From: Bosea sp. (in: a-proteobacteria)
Lineage (GTDB): Bacteria; Pseudomonadota; Alphaproteobacteria; Rhizobiales; Beijerinckiaceae
Direction of reading: 5' to 3'
DNA: 64,000 bases
Assembly: GCA_023910605.1 (NCBI GenBank)
Contig: JAAVVV010000001.1
Span: forward strand, 2,904,698-2,968,697
The position numbers and the translations under genes are program-made. Below, in pieces: positions 27,402 through 36,197 of the stretch (position 1 is its first letter; each line of letters begins with the position of its first letter). A model generated the notes under the pieces. The model did not search any database and was not told the DNA's origin. It worked only from the letters and a program-made list of their open reading frames with translations.

Positions 27402-28183
27402 ACCCGGCCAGGCACAGACCCCTTCTCGAAGCGAGGTCGCTGACGAAGAGCTATGGCGGCCGCCCCGCCTGCCGGCAGGTCTCCCTCAGCCTCGACGCTG
27501 GCGAGGTCCTGGCGATCGTCGGGGAATCGGGCTCCGGCAAGTCGACCTTGCTGAACCTCCTGTCAGGCCGGCTCGCGCCCGACGCGGGGACGGTCCATTA
27601 CTGCATGCGTGACGGGTTGGTGCGCGACATCGCCCTGATGTCCGAGGCTGAGCGCCGGCTTCTGGCGCGCACTGACTGGGGCTTCGTGCATCAGGATGCG
27701 GCGCTTGGCCTTCGCATGAATGTTTCCGCTGGCGGCAACATCGGCGAAAGGCTCATGGCGGTCGGCGGGCGCCATTATGGCAACATCCGCGAAACTGCGG
27801 CCAACTGGCTCACCCGCGTCGAGATCGGCGTCGACCGCATCGACGACAAGCCGACCGCCTATTCGGGCGGCATGCGCCAGAGGCTGCAGATCGCGCGCAA
27901 CCTCGTCACCAACCCCCGCCTTGTCTTCATGGACGAGCCCACCGGTGGGCTGGACGTCTCCGTGCAGGCACGCCTGCTCGATCTCATCCGCGGGCTTGTA
28001 GCGGATTTGGGTCTTGGTGTCGTTCTGGTCACCCATGACCTCGCCGTGGCGCGGCTGCTCTCCCACCGCATCATCGTGATGAAGGAGGGACATGTGATCG
28101 AAAGCGGGCTGACCGACCGGGTGCTCGACGATCCCCAGGCGCCCTACACGCAACTCCTCGTCTCTTCGGTGCTGGCAGCATGA
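27398..28183 (+). CDS. phnK: C-P lyase-associated ATPase PhnK
   Basis: PhnK is an ABC-type ATPase that binds the C-P lyase core rather than a membrane permease. The 261-residue protein has Walker A GESGSGKST, signature YSGGMRQRLQIARNL, Walker B LVFMDEPTGGLDVS and switch VTHDLAVARLL. The dipeptide-transporter-like C-terminus (DDPQAPYTQLLVSS) is usual for PhnK. It overlaps phnJ and phnL by 4 bp on each side. Confidence 0.93.
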   Translation: MNPARHRPLLEARSLTKSYGGRPACRQVSLSLDAGEVLAIVGESGSGKSTLLNLLSGRLAPDAGTVHYCMRDGLVRDIALMSEAERRLLARTDWGFVHQDAALGLRMNVSAGGNIGERLMAVGGRHYGNIRETAANWLTRVEIGVDRIDDKPTAYSGGMRQRLQIARNLVTNPRLVFMDEPTGGLDVSVQARLLDLIRGLVADLGLGVVLVTHDLAVARLLSHRIIVMKEGHVIESGLTDRVLDDPQAPYTQLLVSSVLAA

Positions 28184-28914
28184 ACCATCTTCCCAACAAG
28201 GTCGCGCTGGCCGTGGAGGGTCTCGGCAAGAGCTTCATCCTGCACATGCATGGCGGCGCGCGCCTGCCCGTCGTGGCGAATGTCGGCTTCGTCGTCCACG
28301 CGGGTGAGTGCGTGGTGCTGGGCGGGCCGTCGGGCACCGGCAAATCCTCCATCCTCAAGATGCTCTACGGCAACTACCTTGCCGGTTGTGGCCACATCCG
28401 GGTGCGGCATGATTCGGATATGGTGGACATCGTGGGCGCCGAGCCGCGCGTCGTGCTCGACGTCCGGCGGCGCACGCTCGGCTATGTCAGCCAGTTCCTG
28501 CGCGTCATCCCGCGCGTGCCGACGATCGAGATCGTGGCGGAGCCGGCGCTCGCCGCGGGCGTGGCGCGCGATCGGGCGATGGAGCGCGCAGCCGGGCTGC
28601 TGGACACGCTCAACCTGCCCGAGCGCCTCTGGAGATTGCCGCCGGCGACGTTCTCTGGCGGCGAGCAGCAGCGCGTCAACATCGCGCGCGGCTTCGCTGG
28701 CGAACATACGATCCTCATCCTCGACGAGCCGACCGCATCGCTCGATGCCGCCAACCGCGAGGCGGTTATCGGGCTAATGGCGACGCGCAAGGCGGCCGGC
28801 ACAGCCTTCGTCGGGATATTCCACGACGAGGAGGTGCGCGCTCGCGTCGCCGACCGCATCATCGACGTCGCCGGCTTCGCGGCGCGTGATCACGTCACGG
28901 GGGAGGCAGCATGA
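28180..28914 (+). CDS. phnL: C-P lyase-associated ATPase PhnL
   Basis: PhnL (244 residues) is the second ABC-type ATPase of the pathway and forms a dimer with PhnK on the core in recent structural work. It shows Walker [10 protein letters not shown], the PhnL-typical [19 protein letters not shown] segment, signature [15 protein letters not shown] and Walker [13 protein letters not shown]. It overlaps its neighbours by 4 bp. Confidence 0.93.
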   Translation: MNHLPNKVALAVEGLGKSFILHMHGGARLPVVANVGFVVHAGECVVLGGPSGTGKSSILKMLYGNYLAGCGHIRVRHDSDMVDIVGAEPRVVLDVRRRTLGYVSQFLRVIPRVPTIEIVAEPALAAGVARDRAMERAAGLLDTLNLPERLWRLPPATFSGGEQQRVNIARGFAGEHTILILDEPTASLDAANREAVIGLMATRKAAGTAFVGIFHDEEVRARVADRIIDVAGFAARDHVTGEAA

Positions 28915-29561
28915 GCGCCGGCCAGCTGCCCGAGCGCCTGCCGACGCGCCTGTCGGAGGAGCCTCTTGTCCACGCGACCGCAGTCGTCATCGGCTGCGAG
29001 ATCGGCCGCTACACCGAGGTCGCCGAACGCTGCGCCGTGACCGACAGCGTGATCGGCGATTACTCGTACATGATGCGCGAGTGCGAGGTCTGGACAGCGA
29101 CGATCGGCAAGTTTGTCAACATCGCCAGCCATGTCCGGCTGAATGCTACCAATCATCCCACATGGCGCGCCAGCTTGCACCACTTCACCTATCGCGCGGG
29201 CGACTACTGGGCCGATGCGCAGCACGAGGCGGAGTTCTTCGACTGGAGACGGAGGCACGCGGTCAATATCGGCCACGACGTCTGGATTGGCCATGGCGCG
29301 ACGGTTCTGCCGGGGGTCACGGTCGGGAATGGCGCGGTCATTGGCGCGGGGGCTGTCGTCAGCAAGGATGTGCCAGCATGGAGCATCGTCGGCGGCGTGC
29401 CCGCCCGGCTGATCCGTGCACGTTTCGACGCAGCAACCGGCGCGCGCCTCGAACGGCTCGCCTGGTGGGACTGGAGCCACGGGCAATTGCGCGACGCGCT
29501 CGATGATTTCCGTGCGCTTCCCATTGATGAATTCCTGATGCGTTATGAGGCAAGGCGATGA
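28911..29561 (+). CDS. Hexapeptide-repeat acyltransferase of the phosphonate operon
   Basis: The 216-residue protein is a left-handed beta-helix acetyltransferase of the type repeatedly found in phn operons (phosphonate-metabolism transferase hexapeptide family). Hexapeptide stretches include [34 protein letters not shown] and [20 protein letters not shown]. The catalytic-type His is in NATNHPTW. It may N-acetylate aminoalkylphosphonates, a role played by PhnO in E. coli; that is inference. It overlaps phnL and phnM by 4 bp each, so it belongs to the operon. Confidence 0.88.
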   Translation: MSAGQLPERLPTRLSEEPLVHATAVVIGCEIGRYTEVAERCAVTDSVIGDYSYMMRECEVWTATIGKFVNIASHVRLNATNHPTWRASLHHFTYRAGDYWADAQHEAEFFDWRRRHAVNIGHDVWIGHGATVLPGVTVGNGAVIGAGAVVSKDVPAWSIVGGVPARLIRARFDAATGARLERLAWWDWSHGQLRDALDDFRALPIDEFLMRYEARR

Positions 29562-30706
29562 CCATGGCGCAGATATTTGCCAATGCCGAGATCGTTACGC
29601 GCGAAGACCGCTTTCGGGGCTATCTCGTTGTCGAGAACGGACTGATCAGCGAGGTTGGCGCCGGCGCGGCGCCCGAGAAAGGCATCGATCTCGGCGGTGA
29701 TTTTCTTCTGCCCGGCCTGATCGAGATCCATACCGATCATCTGGAGGCGCATTTCATGCCGCGCCCGAAGGTGGAATGGAATGCGGCAAGCGCTGTGCTT
29801 GCCTACGACGCGCAGATCGCTGCTTCTGGCATCACGACGGTGTTCGATTCACTGCGCATCGGGATCGACGAGCACGAGTCGAAGGCCGGCGTGAGCGCAA
29901 GGGTCGCCGAGTTTGCGGAGCTGATCGCCCAGGCCTCGGCCGCAGGGCATCTGCGTTGCAATCACCTGACCCACATACGCTGCGAGGTCCCGGCAAGGGA
30001 CGTGGTGGACGAACTCAAGCTGTTCCTCGACCGTTTCCCTGTGCAGTTGATCTCGCTGATGGACCACACGCCCGGCCAGCGCCAGTTCCGTGACCTCGAC
30101 AAATACTTCACCTACTACGGCGGCAGGACCGGCAAATCCGACGCCGAGGTTCGTGAAGTGGTGGCGCGGCGCCAGAGCACCGGCGGCCAGCGCGCCGAGC
30201 ACAACCGCCCCCTGATCGTGGCGATGGCCGCAGCCCAGGGGATCAAGCTCGCAAGCCATGACGACACGACACTCGATGAGGTTGCGCGTTCGCATGCGGA
30301 AGGCGTGAGCGTCGCCGAGTTTCCAACCACGCTTGATGCGGCGGCCGCCTCCCAGGAGGCTGGCATGTCCACAGTGATGGGCGCGCCCAATGTCGTGCGC
30401 GGCGGCTCGCATTCCGGCAACGTGGCGGCGCGGGAACTGGCCGACGCCGGCCTGCTCAACATGCTCTCCTCGGACTATGTCCCGGCAAGCCTGCTGCTCG
30501 GCGCCTTTCAGTTGGCGGATAGCCCGAGAATCGACGGCCTGCCTGGCGCCGTCCGGCTGGTCACGTCCAATCCCGCCGCCGCACTCGCCCTTTCCGACCG
30601 GGGCGAGATCGCGAAAGGCAAACGCGCGGACCTGATCAGGGTCACGGGCTCGGCTTCTGCGCCCGTGGTCCGCACCGTCTGGCGGGCTGGCGAGCGTGTG
30701 GCGTAA
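29558..30706 (+). CDS. phnM: Phosphonate triphosphate diphosphatase PhnM
   Basis: PhnM hydrolyses ribose-1-phosphonate-5-triphosphate to the 5-phosphate, releasing pyrophosphate. It is an amidohydrolase-fold enzyme of 382 residues. The metal motif [14 protein letters not shown] is near residue 53. The conserved [17 protein letters not shown] (about 170), KLASHDDTT (about 233) and [15 protein letters not shown] segments follow. Either of two close ATGs (29558, 29564) may be used; the first overlaps the transferase gene. Confidence 0.94.
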   Translation: MTMAQIFANAEIVTREDRFRGYLVVENGLISEVGAGAAPEKGIDLGGDFLLPGLIEIHTDHLEAHFMPRPKVEWNAASAVLAYDAQIAASGITTVFDSLRIGIDEHESKAGVSARVAEFAELIAQASAAGHLRCNHLTHIRCEVPARDVVDELKLFLDRFPVQLISLMDHTPGQRQFRDLDKYFTYYGGRTGKSDAEVREVVARRQSTGGQRAEHNRPLIVAMAAAQGIKLASHDDTTLDEVARSHAEGVSVAEFPTTLDAAAASQEAGMSTVMGAPNVVRGGSHSGNVAARELADAGLLNMLSSDYVPASLLLGAFQLADSPRIDGLPGAVRLVTSNPAAALALSDRGEIAKGKRADLIRVTGSASAPVVRTVWRAGERVA

Positions 30707-30710
30707 GCCT

Positions 30711-31319
30711 ATGACGATCGGGGGGCACGGGTCACTCGTCGGTCAGGCCGCTCCGGTGGCGCAGCCTGGCGCAGGAGTTTTCGTCGCAGTCGCCGGACCA
30801 AGCGGCGCAGGGAAAGACAGCCTGATCGCAGGAGCGAGGCATGTCTTTGCCGGTGATGAACGCATCGTCTTTGCACGGCGCGTGATCACGCGGCCGCCTG
30901 ATGACAGCGAGCCCTATGAAAGCGCCACGCCGCTGGCTTTCCGCCTCAGAGCCGAGAGTGGAGGCTTCGCGCTATGGTGGTCGGCCAACGGCCTGGAGTA
31001 CGGGCTTCCGGCCTCCCTTCTCGACGATTTCGCGCACGGTCGGGTCATCGTGGCGAATGTCTCACGCGACATGACGCCGATGGTGCGCAGCCGTTTCTCC
31101 AGGGCGCTGGTCGTTCATGTCACAGCCTCGTCCGAGACCCTTGCCGCACGCCTTGAACAGCGCGGCCGCGAGCCTGCGGACCAGCGTGAGCATCGCCTGG
31201 CCCGCGCCCTGCTCAAGGATCAGTCTGTCGAGGCCGACATCCGCATCGAGAATGACGGGGCGCTGCATCACAGCATCGACGCTTTTGTCGCCGCGCTCAG
31301 ATCCCTGCTGGCGAGATAG
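30711..31319 (+). CDS. phnN: Ribose 1,5-bisphosphokinase PhnN
   Basis: PhnN phosphorylates ribose-1,5-bisphosphate to PRPP, the last step of the C-P lyase pathway. The 202-residue protein has a guanylate-kinase-like P-loop GPSGAGKDSL and the segment RRVITRPPDDSEPYES. LWWSANGLEYGLP and VANVSRDM are also typical. ATG 30711 is 4 bp after phnM; an in-frame GTG at 30696 would overlap phnM and is possible. Confidence 0.92.
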   Translation: MTIGGHGSLVGQAAPVAQPGAGVFVAVAGPSGAGKDSLIAGARHVFAGDERIVFARRVITRPPDDSEPYESATPLAFRLRAESGGFALWWSANGLEYGLPASLLDDFAHGRVIVANVSRDMTPMVRSRFSRALVVHVTASSETLAARLEQRGREPADQREHRLARALLKDQSVEADIRIENDGALHHSIDAFVAALRSLLAR

Positions 31320-31328
31320 CGGCCGATC

Positions 31329-32042
31329 ATGTCCCATCCGCGCTACGCCATCTATCTCGCGCCGCCCGTAGATGCCCCGCTCTGGGCCTTCGGCTCAAAG
31401 GTGCTCGGCCATGACGCCGCCACCGGCAAGGACCTGCAGGGCTTCGCGCCACGCGGAATCGACCCTGCCGCCTGGCGCAGGATCACGATGCGGCCGCGCC
31501 AATATGGATTTCACGCAACGCTGAAGGCGCCTTTTCATCTGGCTGCCGGCAAGAGTCTTGAAGACCTTCAGTGCAAGCTGTCCGCCTTCGCTGCCGCTAG
31601 AGACGCCTTCGATCTCGGCCCCCTGGCTGTCACCGCCATCGCCGATGGATCGGGCCATGGTTTCGCTGCGCTGACGCAGACCTTGCCATCTGCTCCGTTG
31701 GCGGAGCTGGAGATGGCTACGGTTTGCGCCTTCGATGATTTTCGGAGCCCGATGACGGCGGCCGATCGTGCAGCAAGACGGCCCGAGCGCCTGAGCCCGC
31801 GCCAGCGTGACGCGCTGGACCGCTTCGGTTATCCGTTCGTCGGGCCCGACTTTCGCTTCCACATGACGTTGACCGGAGAAGTCGCCGACGTGCATGACAT
31901 CGCCGACATGCTGGCGGACGCGATGGCCAACGAGATCGGCACTGCGTTCCTGAAGGTCGACGCGCTCGTCCTGTTCGAGCAGCCAGAGAGCGGCGCAAAC
32001 TTCCGGATCATTCAGCGTGCAGATATGCGCGAGTCTGATTAG
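31329..32042 (+). CDS. DUF1045 2H-phosphoesterase of the phosphonate operon
   Basis: The 237-residue protein belongs to the DUF1045/Phn-operon protein family, part of the 2H phosphoesterase superfamily. The two active-site motifs are visible: HAT in RQYGFHATLKAPF (about residue 60) and HMT in FRFHMTLTGEV (about 178). 2H enzymes open cyclic phosphates. The C-P lyase product is a 1,2-cyclic ribose phosphate that E. coli opens with PhnP. No phnP is present in this window, so this gene is a reasonable candidate for that step (inference). It lies 9 bp after phnN and appears to end the operon. Confidence 0.85.
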   Translation: MSHPRYAIYLAPPVDAPLWAFGSKVLGHDAATGKDLQGFAPRGIDPAAWRRITMRPRQYGFHATLKAPFHLAAGKSLEDLQCKLSAFAAARDAFDLGPLAVTAIADGSGHGFAALTQTLPSAPLAELEMATVCAFDDFRSPMTAADRAARRPERLSPRQRDALDRFGYPFVGPDFRFHMTLTGEVADVHDIADMLADAMANEIGTAFLKVDALVLFEQPESGANFRIIQRADMRESD

Positions 32043-32174
32043 GAAGCGGATCTGCCGGGTCTTGCCCGCGCCCGTTTACGCCGATGCCTTTCGACCGATG
32101 CCACGGCGATCCTGATTGAATCCTTGCTGCGGATGCGAGGTTCCGATGAGATCAGGCAAAGGGCGGACTGTCTG

Positions 32175-32268
32175 CTTCGGGTTTATGACGCTTTCCCGGC
32201 ATGGATCAGATCCTCCTCGTTGCCACAAGACACACCTCAAGGCAGACCAATTCAATGGGGGTGGATCA
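32175..32268 (-). mobile_element. IS3-family element remnant (second copy of the left end)
   Basis: On the minus strand the sequence begins TGATCCACCCCCATTGAATT at 32268. It carries a GAGGAGG ribosome-binding site and the OrfA start MPGKRHKPE, then stops resembling a transposase. It matches the left end at 5573-5667 in the same orientation with scattered substitutions and small indels. It ends only 5 bp from the stop codon of the APC permease. The DNA between 32043 and 32174 shows no gene. Confidence 0.7.
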
Positions 32269-32272
32269 CTGT

Positions 32273-33496
32273 TCAAAGTCGTCCCCATAGATCGGCGCCC
32301 AGCAGGCCCGCGCTTGCGATGGCGCCAGCATAGGGCACCACTGTCGGACACACGAAAACCCCGGTCGGGGGCTTGTCCTCCCGCGCCTTGATGGCGATCA
32401 GCGCGATGTTGATGACCACGAACACGATCAGCGTTCCGGTCGAGGCGATGTCAGCAAGGCCCGAGAGCGGCACAGCCAGCGAGAGCGCAAGGATCGCGCA
32501 AACCCCGGCGACAGTGGCCGTCACAGGAGCGCGGCTTGTTGGGTCCACCTTGCCGAGCGCCGCCGGCAATTGCCCGCGATCGGCGAGTCCATACACCACC
32601 CGGGCGATAACGATCATGTTGACGAGCACACCGTTGAGCGTCGCGGCCACCGCCACAAGGCTCATCAGCCAGAGCGGCCAGCCCGTGAGCCGCTGAAACA
32701 CCAGCGCCAGAGGCGCAGGCGACGCCGCAAGCTCGGCGGACGGCACGGCCGTCACCGCTATCAGCACGACGAGGGCGTAGAACAGGGTCGTCAGTCCGAG
32801 CGTGATGAAGAGCGCTCTCGGCAAGGTGCGGCGCTGATCCTTCATCTCCTCGGAGATGTTGACCAGATGCTCGAAGCCGATGAAGGCGAACACCGCCAGC
32901 AGCGCTGTCGAGGCCAAGCCCGCCCAGGCGCCTCCGTCCTGCACGCCCGGAATGATGGCCGCCAGCGGCGGCCCGAGATCGAGCGTTGCCAGCCCGGCGA
33001 CGATGATGACGGCAAGGCCGCCAACCTCGATCAACGTCATTCCGCCGGCGATGCCGATGGCCTGAAGCGTCGCGCGCATGGCCAGCGCGCCGAGCCCAAG
33101 CACGATGCCGGCGATGAGGACAGGCTGCGGCAGCGGCAGGAAGACGCTGAGATAGCCCGATGCACCGACCGCAATGGTCGCGGCGGAAACCGTGGATGTG
33201 GCGATGCAGAGCAGGCCGACCGCAAACCCCAGCCGCTTGCGGCGAAAGGCTTCCTCGACATAGGCCGCCTCGCTGGCCGCCACTGGCAGACGCGTGCCCA
33301 ATTCCGCGAAGCTGGCCGCCGAGAAGCCCATAACCAGCGCGGCGATGAGGAAGGCAAGCGGCGCATGGGCGCCCGACCGGCCAGCGGCAAGGCCGACAAG
33401 CACATAGATCCCGGCCCCGATGGTGATGCCCAGCCCATAGAGCACCGCCGGGCCGAGGCCGATCGCGCGGGCGAGACGAACCGGCTGCTCAGACAT
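32273..33496 (-). CDS. APC-superfamily amino acid permease
   Basis: The 407-residue integral membrane protein has about 11-12 hydrophobic segments. It carries the APC first-helix signature VLYGLGITIGAGIYVLVGLA and the FAFIGFEHLVNISEEMKDQRR loop, typical of amino acid/polyamine permeases. The substrate is unknown. ATG 33496 gives the natural short cytoplasmic N-terminus. The C-terminus (GADLWGRL) ends within 5 bp of an IS remnant and the protein is a little shorter than many relatives, so the tail may have been replaced by the insertion. Confidence 0.82.
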   Translation of the reverse strand: MSEQPVRLARAIGLGPAVLYGLGITIGAGIYVLVGLAAGRSGAHAPLAFLIAALVMGFSAASFAELGTRLPVAASEAAYVEEAFRRKRLGFAVGLLCIATSTVSAATIAVGASGYLSVFLPLPQPVLIAGIVLGLGALAMRATLQAIGIAGGMTLIEVGGLAVIIVAGLATLDLGPPLAAIIPGVQDGGAWAGLASTALLAVFAFIGFEHLVNISEEMKDQRRTLPRALFITLGLTTLFYALVVLIAVTAVPSAELAASPAPLALVFQRLTGWPLWLMSLVAVAATLNGVLVNMIVIARVVYGLADRGQLPAALGKVDPTSRAPVTATVAGVCAILALSLAVPLSGLADIASTGTLIVFVVINIALIAIKAREDKPPTGVFVCPTVVPYAGAIASAGLLGADLWGRL

Positions 33497-33501
33497 CGGC
33501 G

Positions 33502-33744
33502 TCAGGCCTGGCAGCTGGCGTGCATCCGCCCGTTGGCCCGCCGGCGCAGGCCGATGGCGTCCCTGCCCCGAAGGCAAGCGGCGCCTCCGCGCCAATAACC
33601 GGCGCCATGTGGTGGCTTGCCTCGGAGCTCATCACCAGCGCGATCGGCAGCAGGATGCCGCCCCCATGCCCGGGCCTCGCGCTCGTTCAGGACCGGAATG
33701 TCATGGCCCGGAACGATCTCGCCAAATTGAAGCAACCTCGACAT
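33502..33744 (-). pseudogene. Broken DUF4395-like reading frame
   Basis: From ATG 33744 the minus strand reads MSRLLQFGEIVPGHDIPVLN then EREARA. This recalls, from memory, the start of DUF4395 membrane proteins. Directly afterwards the frame becomes Arg/Gly-rich, whereas a hydrophobic continuation (GGILLPIALVMSSEASHHMA) appears in a shifted frame. I read this as a frameshifted remnant. The rest of the 400-bp gap between the permease and the monooxygenase holds nothing else. Confidence 0.35.
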
Positions 33745-33896
33745 GACAATCCCCAGATATCCGCCTTCAATCACGACACCCGAAAACCGCCTCATCGCAT
33801 AGCAGAAAAACACATAGAAGAACCTGCATTCGAAGCGTGCCGCCCTTGCAGATCCGCAGATGGCGGAAAGGCCTTCCGGACGCCGGAACGCGCGGC

Positions 33897-35099
33897 TCAG
33901 GATGCGTCCATCCGCCAGCCATAGAGCCAGCCATAGCGCTTGCGCATGCCCTCATCGCCGAGGCGCCGCAGCACCAGATCGCGCGCCACGGCGAGGGGAA
34001 AGCCTGCGTGATAAATGCGGCCATTGCTCCGCGCCGTCTCCTGGACCCGGGCGGCGCGCTGTCGCCGCAGCGTGGCGAAGCGGCCCAGCGCCGCCTCGAT
34101 CGCCCCTTCCTGAGCGGCGGCCAGGGCCGGCGCCAGCAGCGCTGCCAGCAGCCCTGCATCCTCGATGGCAAGGGCTGCGCCCTGCGCCAGGAACGGCAGC
34201 ACAGGGTGCGCCGCATCCCCGATCAGCGCAGCGCGGCCTTTCGCCATGGCGGCGGCAGGGCGGTCAAAAAGCGACCAGACCTGCCAGCCCTCGGCTGCGG
34301 CGCCCAGCGCCTTGAGCGGCTTCGCGGCGCCCGCCAGCATCGCCTGAACCTCCGAACGGTCGCCCTCCCGCGTCCAGCCCTCGCGCGCCGGCCCGCCCTT
34401 CCGGATCAGCACGAGGTTGATGAAGCGCCCGGCCGCGACCGGATAATGCACGGCATGGCCTTGCCGCCCAAGCCAGAGGTTGACCGCAGGCATGTGCGCG
34501 AACTCGGCTGCGGCGTCAGCCGGAATCAGCGTCCGCCACGCCTCATGGCCAGTGAAGGCGGGCTGGCCCGCATCGCCCAGCAGCCGCCGGACATCCGACC
34601 AGATCCCGTCAGCGCCAATCAGCGCCGAGGCCTGCAGCGTTTCGCTGCTCCCCCGCTCCGTCTCGACGGTCACGGCGATATCCCTGCCATCTTGCGTCAG
34701 CGCCACGATGCGGCGGCCCACCATGAGCCGGATGCCGTGCATCATCCGCGCCTGGTCGAGAAGGGCTGTCTGGAGATCGGCACGGCGCAGGCACCAGAAG
34801 GGCGCGCCGTCAGGTTCGGCCGCCTCCTGCATCGGCATGCCGGCAAAGCTGCGCGGCTTGTCCCAGCTGCGAATGTCGAGCCGGCGCGGCGCTACGGCAT
34901 GGCGCGCGACGGCCGGCGCCAGCCCGAGCCTGTGCAGCACGCTGCTGGCGTTGGGGGACAGTTGAAGCCCGGCGCCCACTTCCGTGAAGCCGGGCCTGCG
35001 CTCGACAAGCAGCGCCTCCACACCGGCCCGCGCCAGCGCGATGGCGGCCGTGAGGCCGGCAATGCCGGCCCCGGCGATCAGGACAGGGGGTCTGATCAT
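33897..35099 (-). CDS. FAD-dependent monooxygenase (aromatic hydroxylase-like)
   Basis: The 400-residue flavoprotein has the group-A flavin monooxygenase motifs. The N-terminal GxGxxG is in VLIAGAGIAGLTAAIALARA, the DG motif is in ALIGADGIWSDVRRLL (about residue 157), and the second FAD motif is in ALIGDAAHPVLPFLAQGAAL (about 290). Related enzymes include salicylate and 3-hydroxybenzoate hydroxylases, and the substrate cannot be assigned. It starts 24 bp after the zf-CHCC gene and is probably cotranscribed with it. Confidence 0.85.
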   Translation of the reverse strand: MIRPPVLIAGAGIAGLTAAIALARAGVEALLVERRPGFTEVGAGLQLSPNASSVLHRLGLAPAVARHAVAPRRLDIRSWDKPRSFAGMPMQEAAEPDGAPFWCLRRADLQTALLDQARMMHGIRLMVGRRIVALTQDGRDIAVTVETERGSSETLQASALIGADGIWSDVRRLLGDAGQPAFTGHEAWRTLIPADAAAEFAHMPAVNLWLGRQGHAVHYPVAAGRFINLVLIRKGGPAREGWTREGDRSEVQAMLAGAAKPLKALGAAAEGWQVWSLFDRPAAAMAKGRAALIGDAAHPVLPFLAQGAALAIEDAGLLAALLAPALAAAQEGAIEAALGRFATLRRQRAARVQETARSNGRIYHAGFPLAVARDLVLRRLGDEGMRKRYGWLYGWRMDAS

Positions 35100-35123
35100 C
35101 GGCTGGTGCGCGGCGCGCCCCGA

Positions 35124-35378
35124 TCAGGCTGCGCGGATGCCGTCGCCGGCCCATTCGCAGGAGGCAGGCTCGCCGTGCCCCGCCGCGATGGCGGCGTCGA
35201 AACGATACAGCGTCGAGCAGTAGGGGCAGATGATCTCGCTGTCCGAGCCCATGTCGAGGAAGACATGCGGATGATCGAAGGGCGGCTTGGCGCCGATGCA
35301 CATGAACTCGCGCGAGCCCACCCGGACTGTCGGCACGCCGGCTTCATTATGGAAATGGGGAACGCCCTTCTCGGCCAT
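35124..35378 (-). CDS. zf-CHCC zinc-finger protein
   Basis: The 84-residue protein is a zf-CHCC (NDUFS6-like) zinc-finger protein. Putative zinc ligands are C in FMCIGAKPPFDHPH, the H residues there, and CPYC in EIICPYCSTLYRFD. In mitochondria and alphaproteobacteria this fold belongs to an accessory complex I subunit; a role with complex I is inferred from the family. ATG 35378 gives the compact usual length. Confidence 0.85.
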   Translation of the reverse strand: MAEKGVPHFHNEAGVPTVRVGSREFMCIGAKPPFDHPHVFLDMGSDSEIICPYCSTLYRFDAAIAAGHGEPASCEWAGDGIRAA

Positions 35379-35487
35379 GTCGGCGGCTCCTGGATCGTGA
35401 TGTGGCCGGCACCTTAGTGTCCGAAGGCAGGCGTTGGAAGAGGCGAGTTGGCCGCGTGCATCAGCCCTTGTGCGGAGGATCAAGCCG

Positions 35488-36180
35488 TCAGAGCAGCCGC
35501 AGCCCCTTGAAGCTGGCATGCCCGTCTCTGCCCACGATGATGTGGTCGTGCACGATGATGCCCATGGGCTTGGCCACGTCCACGATCTGCCGTGTCATCG
35601 TGATGTCGGCCTGGCTTGGCATGGGGTCGCCGGAGGGGTGGTTGTGCACAAGGATGATGGCCGTCGCCGACAACTCCAGCGCCCGCCGCACGATCTCGCG
35701 GGGATAGACCGGGGTGTGGTCGACCGTGCCGACCTGCTGCACCTCGTCGGCGATCAGCGCATTCTTCTTGTCGAGAAAGAGGATGCGGAACTGCTCGCGC
35801 GCCGCGAAGGCCATGGCGGTGCGGCAATAGTCGAGCACGGACGACCAGCTCGACAGCAACGGCCGCTTCGTGACCTGTCCCCGCGCCAGCCTCTGCCCTG
35901 CTGCGGCGACGATCCTGAGGTCATTGGCCGTCGCCTCACCCACCCCCTGCACCTCGCACAGCAGATGCACCGGGGCGGCCAGCACCTCGGCGAAGGAACC
36001 GAAGCGGCGAATCATCTCTTTGGCGATCGGCTTGACATCGCGGCGGGGAATGGAGCGGAACAGCACCAGCTCCAGCAGTTCGTAATCGGCCATGGCCTCG
36101 CCGCCCGCTGCCGCGAACCGCTCGCGCAGCCGGTCGCGGTGGCCGATGTAATGGGGCTCGGAAGGCGTTTCAGCCGACAT
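35488..36180 (-). CDS. radC: RadC-family JAB-domain protein
   Basis: The 230-residue protein has an N-terminal helix-hairpin-helix-like region ([20 protein letters not shown]) and a C-terminal JAB/MPN metalloprotease-like domain. The metal motif is [14 protein letters not shown], with the final Asp, near residue 180. Despite its name the cellular role is not established. Here it sits 17 bp after map on the same strand. Confidence 0.93.
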   Translation of the reverse strand: MSAETPSEPHYIGHRDRLRERFAAAGGEAMADYELLELVLFRSIPRRDVKPIAKEMIRRFGSFAEVLAAPVHLLCEVQGVGEATANDLRIVAAAGQRLARGQVTKRPLLSSWSSVLDYCRTAMAFAAREQFRILFLDKKNALIADEVQQVGTVDHTPVYPREIVRRALELSATAIILVHNHPSGDPMPSQADITMTRQIVDVAKPMGIIVHDHIIVGRDGHASFKGLRLL

Positions 36181-36197
36181 GGGCTCGGCGCGGCGCG

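Noticed and set aside
32570..33598. Long plus-strand frame opposite the APC permease
   Set aside because: Highly charged Arg/Gln-rich composition mirrors the membrane helices on the other strand; no domain is visible.
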